Positions 44,920-54,496 are shown, counted from the first letter of the stretch. The stretch: 64,000 nt of DNA from Actinomycetota bacterium (GCA_029978335.1 JAPOJQ010000002.1:84943-148942); one strand, 5' to 3'. Notes: generated by a model not told the origin, from the letters alone. Numbers and translations are program-made.

Positions 44920-45210
44920 TGACACCGTCCGGGGCAGCGCACCTCACACCAGAGGGAGGCGAGCACCGGATGGGAGATACCGGGCCACCGGTTACCAGCG
45001 CTTCGGCGAGGGGAACGCAGGTGGTCAGGCGGTCACGGAGTCGGCAACGATCACCGAGCCGCTGAAGCGGCATCGCCCGCCGACCGAAAGGCCGACGGGC
45101 GATGTGAAAAGTTCGTAGCGAAGGCTAACGCCCGAGAGACGATCGCCGGTGGATTCCGATTGAACGCCCCGAGCGGAGCGCCTCACGGCAGCACCCTCGG
45201 GGCGTTCGTC
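44920..45210. other. structured intergenic region of unknown nature (possible ncRNA)
   Basis: No convincing coding frame between the 9-mer array and the agmatinase-like gene. Stable inverted repeats: CATCGCCCG (45071) with CGGGCGATG (45096), extending on the minus-strand RNA to a 15-bp stem with two G.U pairs and a UUUC loop; and GAACGCCCCGAG (45162) with CTCGGGGCGTTC (45196), 12 bp perfect. A GCCGCT/AGCGGC stem lies at about 45059-45070. On the plus strand TTGACC at 44892 may be a -35 element. I could not match it to tmRNA, RNase P, SRP RNA, 6S or a known riboswitch. Confidence 0.4.
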
Positions 45211-45258
45211 ATGTGGCACCACCTGCGCTGAATGGGACACCATCGCTAGTCTCAACCC

Positions 45259-46272
45259 ATGGGCGATCCGAGCGACGAACTGCTGTCCCCTGGCATGCGC
45301 GAGCAGTTGGAGCTCGGCTACAACTTTGGCGGTCTCTCCACATTTGCTCAACAGCCGTTCGTCCCCGACGCTGATGATCTCGACCGCTGGAAGCCCGATG
45401 TCGCCGTCGTCGGCGCCCCATTCGACCTCGCCACGACGAATCGTCCAGGGGCGCGATTCGGACCACGAGCGATCAGGACTGCCGCCTACGAGCCCGGCAC
45501 GTACCACATCGATCTCGACATCGAAATCTTCGACTATCTCCGTGTCGTCGATTTCGGCGACGCGCACTGCCCCCACGGCGACACCGCAACGAGCCATGCC
45601 AACATCCGCCGCCGAGTGCACGAGGTCGCGTCGCGCGGCATCGTGCCGCTCATCTTCGGCGGCGATCACTCGATCACATGGCCAGCAGCGACGGCGGTCG
45701 CTGACGTCGTCGGCTACGGCAATGTCGGCATCGTGCATTTCGATGCCCACGCTGACACCGCCGACATCATCGACGGCAACCTTGCAAGTCACGGAACCCC
45801 GATGCGTCGTCTCATCGAATCGGGCGCAGTCCCCGGCGACCGATTCGTGCAGGTTGGATTGCGCGGCTACTGGCCGCCAGCGGAAACCTTCAACTGGATG
45901 CGTGAACAAGGCATGGTGTGGCACACGATGCAAGAGATTTGGGAGCGTGGCTTTGCAGCCGTTCTCGACGACGCGGTTGCTGAGGCGCTCGATCGGGCGG
46001 ACTACCTCTATATCTCGGTCGATGTCGACAGCCTTGACCCGGCACATGCCCCCGGCACCGGCACCCCCGAACCGGGTGGCATCACCACACTCGACATGTT
46101 CCGCGCCGTGCGTCAACTCGCCCGCAGCCACCACGTTGTTGGGGTCGATGTGGTCGAAGTCGCCCCGGCCTACGACGTCAGCGAGTTAACGGTCAACGCC
46201 GCGCATCGCATCGCCATGGAAGTGCTCGGGGGCATGGCAGCACGACGCCGAGATCTCGGAACGGCGACCTGA
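45259..46272 (+). CDS. agmatinase / arginase-family ureohydrolase
   Basis: 337 residues. Binuclear Mn site motifs: GGDHSITWP (His), HFDAHADTADI (Asp, His, Asp) and ISVDVDSLDPAHAPGTGTPEPGG (two Asp). GARFGPRAIRTAAYEPGTYHIDLD at the N-terminus is typical of agmatinase-like rather than arginase proteins. Cleaves a guanidino group releasing urea; agmatine, guanidinobutyrate or another guanidino acid are all possible. A TAGTCT -10-like sequence at 45247 only 6 bp before ATG suggests a leaderless start. Followed 27 bp later by the nucleoside hydrolase. Confidence 0.9.
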   Translation: MGDPSDELLSPGMREQLELGYNFGGLSTFAQQPFVPDADDLDRWKPDVAVVGAPFDLATTNRPGARFGPRAIRTAAYEPGTYHIDLDIEIFDYLRVVDFGDAHCPHGDTATSHANIRRRVHEVASRGIVPLIFGGDHSITWPAATAVADVVGYGNVGIVHFDAHADTADIIDGNLASHGTPMRRLIESGAVPGDRFVQVGLRGYWPPAETFNWMREQGMVWHTMQEIWERGFAAVLDDAVAEALDRADYLYISVDVDSLDPAHAPGTGTPEPGGITTLDMFRAVRQLARSHHVVGVDVVEVAPAYDVSELTVNAAHRIAMEVLGGMAARRRDLGTAT

Positions 46273-46299
46273 ACCGACCATCCACGTAGAGTCGGGCTC

Positions 46300-47241
46300 A
46301 TGTCCGCACGACGCCCCTTTTTCATCGACACCGACACAGCCAGCGATGATGCTGTCGCCCTCGCGATTGCGTTTGCACGTGACGACATCGACATCGTCGG
46401 GATCGGTGTGGTCGCCGGCAACGTCCCGCTCGAATCGGGGGTGCAGAACGCCCTCTACACACGTGAACTCTGCGGACGGACCGACGTGCCGGTGTACGTC
46501 GGTGCGTCACACCCGCTGGTGTTTCCGCTGGGAACGGCACAACACGTCCATGGCAACGACGGCATGGGCGACATTGGCCTCAACCTGTCAGGGCGAGTTC
46601 CAAACGAAGGACACGCGGTCGATGCACTCATCGAGGCCTCGCATCAACATGCTGGATCGCTCACATTGGTCACGCTTGGACCATTGACCAACGTCGCACT
46701 CGCCGTTCGCCGCGACCCAGCACTCGCCGAGCGCGTCAGCCGCGTCGTGATCATGGGCGCTGCCGCCGATCACGTCGGCAACGTCAATCCCGTCGCTGAA
46801 TTCAACATGTGGGTCGACCCTCACGCGGTTCAGGTCGTGCTCGACTCGGGTTTGCCGCTCGAGTTCGTCGGCTGGGATATCTCGCGGCGTGACGCGGTCA
46901 TCGTGCCCGATGAAGCCCAACGACTCCGAGCAATCGGCACACCACTCGCCGAGTTCTGCATCGATATTCAGGCCGTTGTTGCCGCCTTCTGTGAGCACGA
47001 CACCAAACTCGCCGGCTTCGACATGCCCGACCCCATCGCCATGGCATACGCGATCGATCCCGATGTGGCGACCGAGACGCGGCGACTCCACCTCGAGGTC
47101 GAGTGTGAGAGCACGGTGACCCGTGGCATGGTCGTGATGGACCTGCTCGGATTTACCCGTCGTGAACCGAACGCGCTCGTCGTCATGCACGCGGACCACG
47201 GGCGATTCATCGATCACCTAGAATCAACATTGCGGGGCTGA
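46300..47241 (+). CDS. inosine-uridine preferring nucleoside hydrolase
   Basis: 313 residues. N-terminal Ca-binding motif DTDTASDDAVAL (the family consensus is DTDPGxDDA, so Thr-Ala-Ser replaces Pro-Gly-x), GNVPLESGVQNALYTRELCGRTDVPVYVGA, GPLTNVALAVRRDP, FNMWVDPHAVQVVLDSGLPLEFVGWD. Hydrolyses the N-glycosidic bond of ribonucleosides for purine or pyrimidine salvage. Same direction as the agmatinase-like gene; convergent with ilvE. Confidence 0.92.
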   Translation: MSARRPFFIDTDTASDDAVALAIAFARDDIDIVGIGVVAGNVPLESGVQNALYTRELCGRTDVPVYVGASHPLVFPLGTAQHVHGNDGMGDIGLNLSGRVPNEGHAVDALIEASHQHAGSLTLVTLGPLTNVALAVRRDPALAERVSRVVIMGAAADHVGNVNPVAEFNMWVDPHAVQVVLDSGLPLEFVGWDISRRDAVIVPDEAQRLRAIGTPLAEFCIDIQAVVAAFCEHDTKLAGFDMPDPIAMAYAIDPDVATETRRLHLEVECESTVTRGMVVMDLLGFTRREPNALVVMHADHGRFIDHLESTLRG

Positions 47242-47254
47242 ACTGCCCCGTCGG

Positions 47255-48172
47255 TCAGTTGACCGATTCGCACCAGTGGCGATAGCGATCGACGCGCCCA
47301 CGCACGGCATCCGCATAGGTCGACGCAATCGCTCGAGTCATCGGCCCCGGACACGGAATCGCTCGATCATCGACCGAGTTCACCGATGAGACCTCTGCAG
47401 CGGTGCCCACCACGAACGCCTCATCAGCGATGTACAGGTCGCTACGAGCCAAGTTGTCGGTGACCGCTTCGAACCCGAGGTCGCGGGCAATGGTCATCAC
47501 CGTGTTCTGCGTGATGCCTTCAAGTGCTCCCGCCGACAGCGGTGGAGTCAACAACTTGCCGTGACGGGCAACAAAGAGGTTCTCGCCTGAGCATTCAGCG
47601 ATCAAACCGTTGGGAGCAAGCATGACCGCTTCGTCATAACCAGCGCGCAGTGCTTCGACTTTGGCCAGCGAAGAGTTGACATAGTTGCCGGTCGTCTTCG
47701 CAGCCGGCGGCATCGTGTTGTGATCATGACGGGTCCATGAGGAGGTCTTGAGCTTGATGCCCTTGTCCACCGCGTCGTCACCGAGATAGGCGCCCCATGG
47801 CCAGCACGCGATCGACACATCGACGGAACACGGCAACGTGTTCAGTCCCATCTCGCCGTAACCGAAGTACGCAATCGGTCGGACGTAACACGAATCGAGA
47901 CCGGTCGAAGCCACCGTCGCCTTCGTCGCATCGATCAACTCGTCAACCGAGTACGGCATCGGCATCCCGAGGATCCGAGCCGAGCGATGGAGCCGTTCGA
48001 TGTGCTCGGTGAGACGGAAAATGGCTGGACCGTCCGCTGTTTCGTAGGCGCGGATACCTTCGAACACGCCCATGCCGTAGTGCAGCGTGTGGGTCAACAC
48101 ATGGATTTTGGCATCGGCCCAGTCGACGAGCTCGCCGTTCATCCAGATCTTCGGGGTGGGAGTAATGGGCAT
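47255..48172 (-). CDS. ilvE: branched-chain amino acid aminotransferase
   Basis: 305 residues, class IV PLP enzyme. WMNGELVDWADAKIHVLTHTLHYGMGVFEGIRAYET, VRPIAYFGYGEMGLN, the PLP Lys in MPPAAKTTGNYVNSSLAKVEAL, GLIAECSGENLFV and LSAGALEGITQNTVMTIARDLG are all IlvE hallmarks. Catalyses the final transamination in Leu, Ile and Val synthesis (and the first in degradation). Located 41 bp downstream of leuB on the same strand, forming a leuB-ilvE unit. Confidence 0.94.
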   Translation of the reverse strand: MPITPTPKIWMNGELVDWADAKIHVLTHTLHYGMGVFEGIRAYETADGPAIFRLTEHIERLHRSARILGMPMPYSVDELIDATKATVASTGLDSCYVRPIAYFGYGEMGLNTLPCSVDVSIACWPWGAYLGDDAVDKGIKLKTSSWTRHDHNTMPPAAKTTGNYVNSSLAKVEALRAGYDEAVMLAPNGLIAECSGENLFVARHGKLLTPPLSAGALEGITQNTVMTIARDLGFEAVTDNLARSDLYIADEAFVVGTAAEVSSVNSVDDRAIPCPGPMTRAIASTYADAVRGRVDRYRHWCESVN

Positions 48173-48213
48173 CGGATCAGTCTTCCATGTCGTAGTGCTA
48201 TGAGTTGCCGACC

Positions 48214-49206
48214 TCAGCCAGCGACGCGCCCGGCGATCATGTCACCGATGGCCACCGTGCCCTCAGTTGGGACCTCAGCGCACGCAGCGCGGATACGGTC
48301 AGCAGCAACGTGCTCACCGAGGAAATCGAGCATCAAGGCCGCTTACAACACGGCAGCCGTCGGATTGGCGGTGCCCTTGCCTGCGATGTCAGGGGCCGAA
48401 CCGTGCACCGGTTCGAACATCGATGGCCCGGTGCGATCGGGATTGAGGTTGGCACTCGACGCCAGCCCAATGCCACCCGACACTGCGCCACCGAGGTCGG
48501 TGAGGATGTCGCCAAAAAGGTTGTCGGTCACGACGACGTCATAACGGTGCGGATCCTGCACGAAGTAGATGCACGCTGCGTCGACATGGTTGTAGGCGGT
48601 CGCGATTGACGGGTACTCGGCGGCCACCGCATCAAACGTGCGCTGCCAGAGGTCACCTGCGAAGGTCAACACGTTGGTTTTGTGCACCAACGTGACGTGG
48701 CGACGATCACGAGTGGATGCGAGTTCGAATGCGTAACGAATGCAGCGCTCAACGCCCATGCGTGTGTTAACCGAGCCTTGGGTCGCAACCTCGTGTGACG
48801 TGCCGCGGCGCAACACACCACCCTCGCCGACGTACGGACCCTCGGTGTTCTCGCGGATCACCACGAAGTCGTGGGGACGCGAATGGCCGGGCGCAGTGCC
48901 AACAAACGGCCGCTGGTTGACATAGAGATCGAGTTCGAACCGCATCTTGAGCAACAGCCCACGCTCAATCACGCCCGGTGGCACCCGCGGATCGCCGACC
49001 GCGCCGAGCAGGATTGCGTCGAACGCGCGTAACTCGTCCAGCACGCCATCCGAGAGGATCTCCCCATCGCGCAGATAACGGGCACCGCCCAAGTCGAACT
49101 CGGTGGTCTCGATGGCTACCCCCGCGGCTGACACCACCTTGAGCGCCTCGGCCGTCACCTCCGGCCCAATTCCGTCTCCACCGATCACTGCGATCCGATA
49201 TGCCAT
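48214..49206 (-). pseudogene. leuB: 3-isopropylmalate dehydrogenase interrupted by an in-frame TAA
   Basis: IPMDH oxidatively decarboxylates 3-isopropylmalate with NAD+ in leucine synthesis. ATG 49206 leads into [80 protein letters not shown] and [24 protein letters not shown]. Codon 288 is TAA (48343-48345). The same frame then continues for 42 codons, AALMLDFLGEHVAADRIRAAC...PTEGTVAIGDMIAGRVAG, to TGA at 48214, exactly the family's C-terminus. The family usually has Ser at the stop position, so TCA to TAA is a single change. Truncation would remove the last helices and probably abolish activity. Confidence 0.88.
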
Positions 49207-49284
49207 GGCCCGCAGGCTAGGGGATGGCATAGAAACTGTGCACAGGAGGTAGGCCGTCATCACCCAGCGGTAGCCTTCGCCGAC

Positions 49285-49749
49285 ATGTCGACCCAGAAGT
49301 TGTCACGGGCCGCTTTCGAGCGGTTGACCGCCGAACTTGAGGACCTCACGACCCGCGGACGGATCGAAGTTGCTGAAGAGATCGAACTCGCCCGCGCCGA
49401 AGGCGACCTCCGTGAGAACGCCGGTTACCACGCAGCAAAAGACAAACAAGGCCACATGGAGGGCCGTATCCGACAACTCGAGCACCTTCTCGAACATGCC
49501 GAAGTCGTCGAGTCCGGTGGACAGGCGATCTACACGATGATCTACGAAGGTGACACGGCCGACGCTGCGGAGCGCTACGTGGCCGGGTCGCAGGAAGAAC
49601 GATCGGGACTCCCCGACGACGTCACGATCGTCGGACCGGCCTCACCGCTCGGCACGGCACTCCAATCGATGTCACAGCCAGGGGTGTTGGAATACGAAGG
49701 GCCCGCTGGACGGTTGACCGTTGAGATCCTCGCTATCGAGGAGATCTGA
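49285..49749 (+). CDS. greA: transcription elongation factor GreA
   Basis: 154 residues. N-terminal coiled coil with the acidic tip motif [34 protein letters not shown], whose Asp-Glu pair stimulates RNA polymerase cleavage of backtracked RNA. The C-terminal FKBP-like domain ([40 protein letters not shown]) is less canonical than in E. coli GreA. Divergent from leuB across 78 bp. Confidence 0.92.
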   Translation: MSTQKLSRAAFERLTAELEDLTTRGRIEVAEEIELARAEGDLRENAGYHAAKDKQGHMEGRIRQLEHLLEHAEVVESGGQAIYTMIYEGDTADAAERYVAGSQEERSGLPDDVTIVGPASPLGTALQSMSQPGVLEYEGPAGRLTVEILAIEEI

Positions 49750-49789
49750 TCGGAGTACCACCCTGAGCACCGTTGACCTCACCCCCCTC

Positions 49790-50653
49790 GTGTCGACGGA
49801 CGACGATGTTGTCGACTCCCCACCGCTGCCACCGGCCACGCTTGTTGAACTCGCGGGACTCGGTGAGGTTGAAGTTCGAGAAGTTCCCGGACCTGCTCAA
49901 GCTCCCACCATCGTTCTGATCCACGGCTGGACGGCATCGGCCGACATCAACTTCTTCACCGCCTACGAGGCGCTCGGCCGCCACTTCCGTGTGCTCGCAT
50001 TCGATCAGCGTGGGCATGGTTCAGGGCTGCGCAGTCGGCGATCGTTCCGCCTTGAGGACTGCGCTGACGACGTGGCGCGGGTGGCGACAGCAATGGGTGC
50101 TGAGCGATTCACTCCCGTTGGGTACTCAATGGGCGGCGCCATCGCGCAACTCACCTGGCGTCGCCACCGCGACCGGGTTGATGGACTTGTGCTCTGCGCC
50201 ACCGCACCGCATTTCGCCGAGCGCCGAGACGAGCGGCTGAGCTTCCTCGGTCTGACCGGCCTCGCCGCGCTCGCTCGTGTCACGCCTGGCCAAGCCCGCG
50301 ATCGCATCAGCGATCAGGTATTTCTTCAGCGAAAAACCGACACATGGGGTCCGTGGGCCGTCGCCCAAGCCGCTCGCCATGACTGGCGCATGGTGCTGGA
50401 AGCCGGTCGCTCTCTCGGCGGCTTCTCCTCGCTCGACTGGCTCCACGAAGTTGATGTCCCAACATCGGTCGTGGTGACCATGCGCGACCCTGTAGTGCCA
50501 TTGCGCCGGCAGGTTCGGCTGTTCGAGCAGATCCCGAATGCCGAACCATTTCGGGTCGATGGCGAGCACGACGCCATCGTCGCAAACGCGGAACGCTTTG
50601 TGCCCACGCTCGTGCGAGCAGTCGACCGGGTGGTCAAGCGACCAGCATCATGA
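49790..50653 (+). CDS. alpha/beta hydrolase
   Basis: 287 residues from GTG 49790. Oxyanion-hole HGWTASADINFF, GHGSG, nucleophile Ser in GYSMGGAIAQ, Asp in VTMRDPVVP and His in VDGEHDAIVANAERFV. Fold is clear; substrate unknown. The start is uncertain: TTG 49721 would overlap greA by 29 bases, and a CTG at 49763 follows CGGAG with ideal spacing and would give LSTVDLTPLV. The stop overlaps the next gene by 4 bases (ATGA). Confidence 0.87.
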   Translation: MSTDDDVVDSPPLPPATLVELAGLGEVEVREVPGPAQAPTIVLIHGWTASADINFFTAYEALGRHFRVLAFDQRGHGSGLRSRRSFRLEDCADDVARVATAMGAERFTPVGYSMGGAIAQLTWRRHRDRVDGLVLCATAPHFAERRDERLSFLGLTGLAALARVTPGQARDRISDQVFLQRKTDTWGPWAVAQAARHDWRMVLEAGRSLGGFSSLDWLHEVDVPTSVVVTMRDPVVPLRRQVRLFEQIPNAEPFRVDGEHDAIVANAERFVPTLVRAVDRVVKRPAS

Positions 50654-52038
50654 CCTCGCGCTCACCGACCGCAGGCCGTTCGTGGATCGGACGTACCGCC
50701 AGAGTGGTGCGCCTTGGTTCGCGCGTCGGCGGCACCGTTGCGGTGACAGCTGCGCGCAAAGTATTTGCCGATGCGGAGCGACGTATCGAACTCGACGATG
50801 CCCGACGGCTGACGACGGCGCGCCAAGTCGCCGACGAGCTCGGCCAGATGAAGGGCGCCCTCATGAAGCTCGGCCAGATGGCGTCGTACCTCGATGATGC
50901 CCTGCCCGAGCCGATGCGTATGGCGCTGGCCACGTTGCAACGCGGGGCCCCGCCGATGTCATCGGACCTCGCCGCTCAGGTGATCGAACAAGAACTCGGC
51001 AATGCCCCCGAGCATGTCTTCGTCGAATGGGACCCGGAACCGATCGCTGCCGCCTCCATCGGCCAAGTGCATCGTGCCATCGTTGTCGATCCTGCAACCG
51101 GCCTCGAGCGGGCAGTAGCGGTGAAGGTGCAGTACCCAGGTATTGACGCAGCCATCGCCGCCGATCTGCGCAACGCCGACATCCTCGGCACCGTGCTGCG
51201 GCAAGGATTCGGCGGTCTCGATCCGGGTGAGATGGTCGCCGAGATCAAAGAACGACTCACCGAGGAACTCGACTATCGCCGCGAAGCGGCCAACCAACAG
51301 CGTTTCGCTGCGTTCTATGCCGGTCACCCCACCATTTCGGTCCCATCGGTGCTCCCCGCCTTCAGCACGTCACGTGTGTTGACGTCAGAACTCGTCGATG
51401 GGCACAGTTGGGACTGGCTTCGAGCACAGGACCAATCCGAGCGCAACGCCGCAGCCGAAACGATGTTCCGCTTTGTCTTCCGCAGCCTCTACACCATGCG
51501 CGCCTTTAACGGCGACCCGCATCCGGGCAACTATCTCTTCCACGGCGACGGCAAGGTCACCTTCTTAGATTTCGGACTGGTGAAGAACTTCACCAGCGAT
51601 GAAATGCACACCTTCGAGACGATGGTGCGGCTCGCTGCTGTCGAGCACGACGTACCTGCATTTCGTGCCGTGTTGGAGGGTGCTGGCATGTTGTTGCCCG
51701 ACGCACCGGTCGATACCGATGCAGTCGGCGACTACTTCTCACGGTTCTATGAACCCATCGCCTCCGACCGCGACATGACCTGGGACCCGGCGTATGCGTC
51801 GAGCATCGTGCGCCACACCTTTGATCGATCGAGCCCCATCTCGCAATATGCGACGGTGCCTCGAGCGTTCGTATTCATCCAGCGCATCAATCTCGGCCTC
51901 TATGCCTTGCTGGGCGACCTCGGAGCCCACGGGAACTACCGGCGCATTGCTGAAGAACTCTGGCCATTCGCCAACGGTGCGCCGAGCACGGCGCTCGGCG
52001 AGGCCGAGCACGAATGGCTTGCGGGCGCACGCCACTGA
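50650..52038 (+). CDS. ABC1/UbiB (AarF) family atypical kinase
   Basis: 462 residues. The N-terminal KxGQ motif LMKLGQMASYLDDALPEPMRMALATLQRGAPPM replaces the usual glycine-rich loop; PIAAASIGQVHRA (Ala-rich loop), VAVKVQYPGI (ion-pair Lys), EELDYRREAANQQRFAAFY, FNGDPHPGNYLF (catalytic Asp-x4-Asn region) and FLDFGLVK (metal Asp). Family members are ATPases or kinases supporting isoprenoid quinone or lipid metabolism. No C-terminal membrane helix is visible. Coupled to the preceding hydrolase by an ATGA overlap. Confidence 0.92.
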   Translation: MTSRSPTAGRSWIGRTARVVRLGSRVGGTVAVTAARKVFADAERRIELDDARRLTTARQVADELGQMKGALMKLGQMASYLDDALPEPMRMALATLQRGAPPMSSDLAAQVIEQELGNAPEHVFVEWDPEPIAAASIGQVHRAIVVDPATGLERAVAVKVQYPGIDAAIAADLRNADILGTVLRQGFGGLDPGEMVAEIKERLTEELDYRREAANQQRFAAFYAGHPTISVPSVLPAFSTSRVLTSELVDGHSWDWLRAQDQSERNAAAETMFRFVFRSLYTMRAFNGDPHPGNYLFHGDGKVTFLDFGLVKNFTSDEMHTFETMVRLAAVEHDVPAFRAVLEGAGMLLPDAPVDTDAVGDYFSRFYEPIASDRDMTWDPAYASSIVRHTFDRSSPISQYATVPRAFVFIQRINLGLYALLGDLGAHGNYRRIAEELWPFANGAPSTALGEAEHEWLAGARH

Positions 52039-52065
52039 TCCCGCACCGCTGGTACCGTCGCCGCC

Positions 52066-52968
52066 ATGTTCCCCCGCCGGATCGTCGTGATCCTCATGTG
52101 TGTCCTGCCCATCGCCGCCTGCTCAGGCGCATCAGATGAACCCGTATCTGCTGACGATGAGACTGAGGTCAGCCTTCAACCACTCGCCGATGTCACCACC
52201 ACTTCGACCATCCCGGTGGAACGGCCTGAGGTGCTCCCTCCTGACACCATCCCCACCGAATTAATCATCACCGATCTCAGCCAAGGAGGCGGTTGGACCG
52301 CCGGCATTGGTGACACGGTGTGGGTCGACTACACGGGCATCCTGTCGTCCGACGGCACCGTCTTCGACAACAGCTACGACCGTGGCGAGCCAATCGCCTT
52401 CACCATCGGAACTGGCACAGTGATCGATGGCTGGGACCAGGGTCTGGTCGGTGCCCAAGCCGGGATGCAACGGCGACTCGACATCCCGGGCGATCTCGCC
52501 TACGGCGACAGCCCACCCTCAGGTTCAGGAATCGCTCCCGGTGACGCCTTGACGTTCATGGTCGAGGTCCGCGCCGTTGTGCCGCCATCGGTGGCCGAAG
52601 ACGCACCGTCCATCGACGCAGCCACCTATACAGTCAGCGACGCCCTCGACGTCGACGAGATCACCGAAGGTGACGGCATGATCCTCACCGAGGGTGACGT
52701 GGCGATTGCTCATGTCATCATCGCCGATGGAACCTCCGGCACCGCCGTGTTCAACACATGGGCCGAAGGGCAGCCGTTGCTCATCGACATGGAGCCCGGC
52801 TACACAATCGATGGGCTGCATGACGGACTCCTTGGTATGGCGGTTGGCTCAGTGCGCGTGCTGTCCATTCCGGCCGAGGCCGCATTCGGTGCAGAAGGAG
52901 CGGAAGCGATCAACATTGGGCCCGACACGCCCATCGTCGTGATCGTTGAACTCGTCGGCGCCTACTGA
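52066..52968 (+). CDS. FKBP-type PPIase lipoprotein with two FKBP domains
   Basis: 300 residues. Lipoprotein signal peptide (IVVILMCVLPIAACSG, lipobox IAAC), a Thr-rich linker, then a canonical FKBP domain (VWVDYTGILSSDGTVFDNSYDRGEPIAFTIGTGTVIDGWDQGLVGAQAGMQRRLDIPGDLAYGD) with active-site Tyr, Trp and Tyr in place. A second, degenerate domain (GYTIDGLHDGLLGMAVGSVRVLSIPAEAAFG) lacks the Trp and Tyr and may be a protein-binding module. Extracytoplasmic proline isomerase or chaperone. Follows the UbiB-like gene by 27 bp. Confidence 0.9.
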   Translation: MFPRRIVVILMCVLPIAACSGASDEPVSADDETEVSLQPLADVTTTSTIPVERPEVLPPDTIPTELIITDLSQGGGWTAGIGDTVWVDYTGILSSDGTVFDNSYDRGEPIAFTIGTGTVIDGWDQGLVGAQAGMQRRLDIPGDLAYGDSPPSGSGIAPGDALTFMVEVRAVVPPSVAEDAPSIDAATYTVSDALDVDEITEGDGMILTEGDVAIAHVIIADGTSGTAVFNTWAEGQPLLIDMEPGYTIDGLHDGLLGMAVGSVRVLSIPAEAAFGAEGAEAINIGPDTPIVVIVELVGAY

Positions 52969-53074
52969 CCTCTCGACCGCGACGCTCCCCTACGGCCGAT
53001 CACGCCCCGACCGGTAGATTCGACGTGATCACACACACCGTGTGACACCGCAACGACCGCAGCGGAACGGACAG

Positions 53075-54496
53075 ATGAGCGACAACACACCGAACGATCG
53101 GCCGATGACCTTGCCGGAGAAGATCTGGCAACGCCACCTCGTGGCATCAACTCCCGGCGAATCCGACCTCCTCTACATCGACCTGCACCTCGTGCACGAG
53201 GTCACCAGCCCGCAAGCATTCGACGGTCTTCGCATGAGCGGGCGCACGGTGCGTCGGCCCGAACTGACCGTTGCCACCGAAGACCACAACGTGCCGACGG
53301 CCAATATCGACCAGCCGATCGCCGATCCGATATCCGCAAAGCAGGTCGAGACGCTGCGGGTCAACACGGCCGAGTTCGGCATTACCAACTTCCCGATGGG
53401 CGATGCCGGCCAAGGCATCGTGCACGTCATCGGGCCCGAGCAGGGACGGACGATGCCGGGTATGACGATCGTCTGCGGCGACAGCCACACGGCGACGCAC
53501 GGTGCCTTTGGTGCGCTGGCATTCGGTATCGGCACCAGCGAGGTGGAGCACGTGCTCGCCACTCAGACCCTGCCGCAAACCCGTCCAAAGTGGATGTCAG
53601 TCACCGTCGACGGCGAGCTGGCCCCTGGTGTGACGGCGAAAGACATCGTCTTGGCGATCATTGGCAACATCGGCACCGGCGGCGGTATCGGCCACGTGAT
53701 CGAGTACCGAGGCTCGGCAATCCGTGCATTGTCGATGGAAGGCCGCATGACCGTGTGCAACATGTCGATCGAGGCGGGCGCAAAAGCCGGTCTCATCGCT
53801 CCTGACGAGATCACGTTCGACTACCTCAACGGTCGCGATCTGGCGCCAAAGGGCGACCTGTGGGATGCCGCCGTCGCTGACTGGCGCACACTGCACAGCG
53901 ATGACGGCGCCGAGTGGGACCGTGAAGTCGTCATCGATGCTGCGACGATCCGCCCACAGGTCACGTGGGGTACCAACCCCGCCCAGGTCATAGCGATCGA
54001 TGGCACGGTTCCGTCGCCCGACGATTTCGCCGATCCGACGACCCGGGAAACCGTCGCACGAGCGCTTGAGTACATGGGACTCACACCTGGTACGGCCATG
54101 CGTGATATTGCGGTCGACACCGTGTTCATCGGGTCGTGCCCCAACAGCCGCATCGAGGACCTGCGAGCCGCCGCTGCCGTTCTCGACGGCCGTCAGGTCA
54201 CCGTGCCTCGAGTGATGGTGGTGCCGGGTTCGCATCGCGTGAAGGCCCAAGCTGAAGCCGAAGGTCTCCACGAGGTCTTCCGAGCCGCTGGAGCCGACTG
54301 GCGTGAACCTGGTTGCTCAATGTGCCTCGCGATGAATCCTGACAAGTTGGCACCCGGCGAACGGTCGGCGAGCACATCGAATCGCAACTTTGAAGGCCGC
54401 CAAGGTCGCGGCGGACGCACCCACCTCGTCTCACCTGCCGTCGCCGCCGCTACAGCGGTGGCCGGCCACTTCGCACTCCCGGAGGACCTGTCATGA
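53075..54496 (+). CDS. leuC: 3-isopropylmalate dehydratase large subunit
   Basis: 473 residues. Aconitase-family: [68 protein letters not shown], and the 4Fe-4S ligands in [17 protein letters not shown] and [15 protein letters not shown]. Isomerises 2- to 3-isopropylmalate with LeuD. ATG 53075 chosen; GTG 53042 and ATG 53105 are other candidates in the same frame. A -10-like TAGATT at 53013-53018 may be its promoter. The stop overlaps leuD by 4 bases. Confidence 0.96.
   Translation: MSDNTPNDRPMTLPEKIWQRHLVASTPGESDLLYIDLHLVHEVTSPQAFDGLRMSGRTVRRPELTVATEDHNVPTANIDQPIADPISAKQVETLRVNTAEFGITNFPMGDAGQGIVHVIGPEQGRTMPGMTIVCGDSHTATHGAFGALAFGIGTSEVEHVLATQTLPQTRPKWMSVTVDGELAPGVTAKDIVLAIIGNIGTGGGIGHVIEYRGSAIRALSMEGRMTVCNMSIEAGAKAGLIAPDEITFDYLNGRDLAPKGDLWDAAVADWRTLHSDDGAEWDREVVIDAATIRPQVTWGTNPAQVIAIDGTVPSPDDFADPTTRETVARALEYMGLTPGTAMRDIAVDTVFIGSCPNSRIEDLRAAAAVLDGRQVTVPRVMVVPGSHRVKAQAEAEGLHEVFRAAGADWREPGCSMCLAMNPDKLAPGERSASTSNRNFEGRQGRGGRTHLVSPAVAAATAVAGHFALPEDLS

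Noticed and set aside
44606..45118. 170-codon plus-strand frame across the cimA leader and 9-mer array
   Set aside because: Composition is not protein-like, it runs antisense through the cimA attenuator and no family is recognisable.
45071..45207. tmRNA, RNase P RNA, SRP RNA or a guanidine riboswitch before the agmatinase-like gene
   Set aside because: None of the defining conserved segments of these RNAs could be found in either strand.
45025..46134. 369-codon minus-strand frame opposite the agmatinase-like gene
   Set aside because: Shadow of a clear plus-strand gene with all metal-binding motifs; the high-GC genome makes long antisense frames common.
48343..48345. leuB TAA as a reassigned or programmed-readthrough codon
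   Set aside because: TAA serves as an ordinary stop elsewhere in the window (amidase at 25202) and its context has no readthrough feature, so a nonsense mutation or sequence error is simpler.
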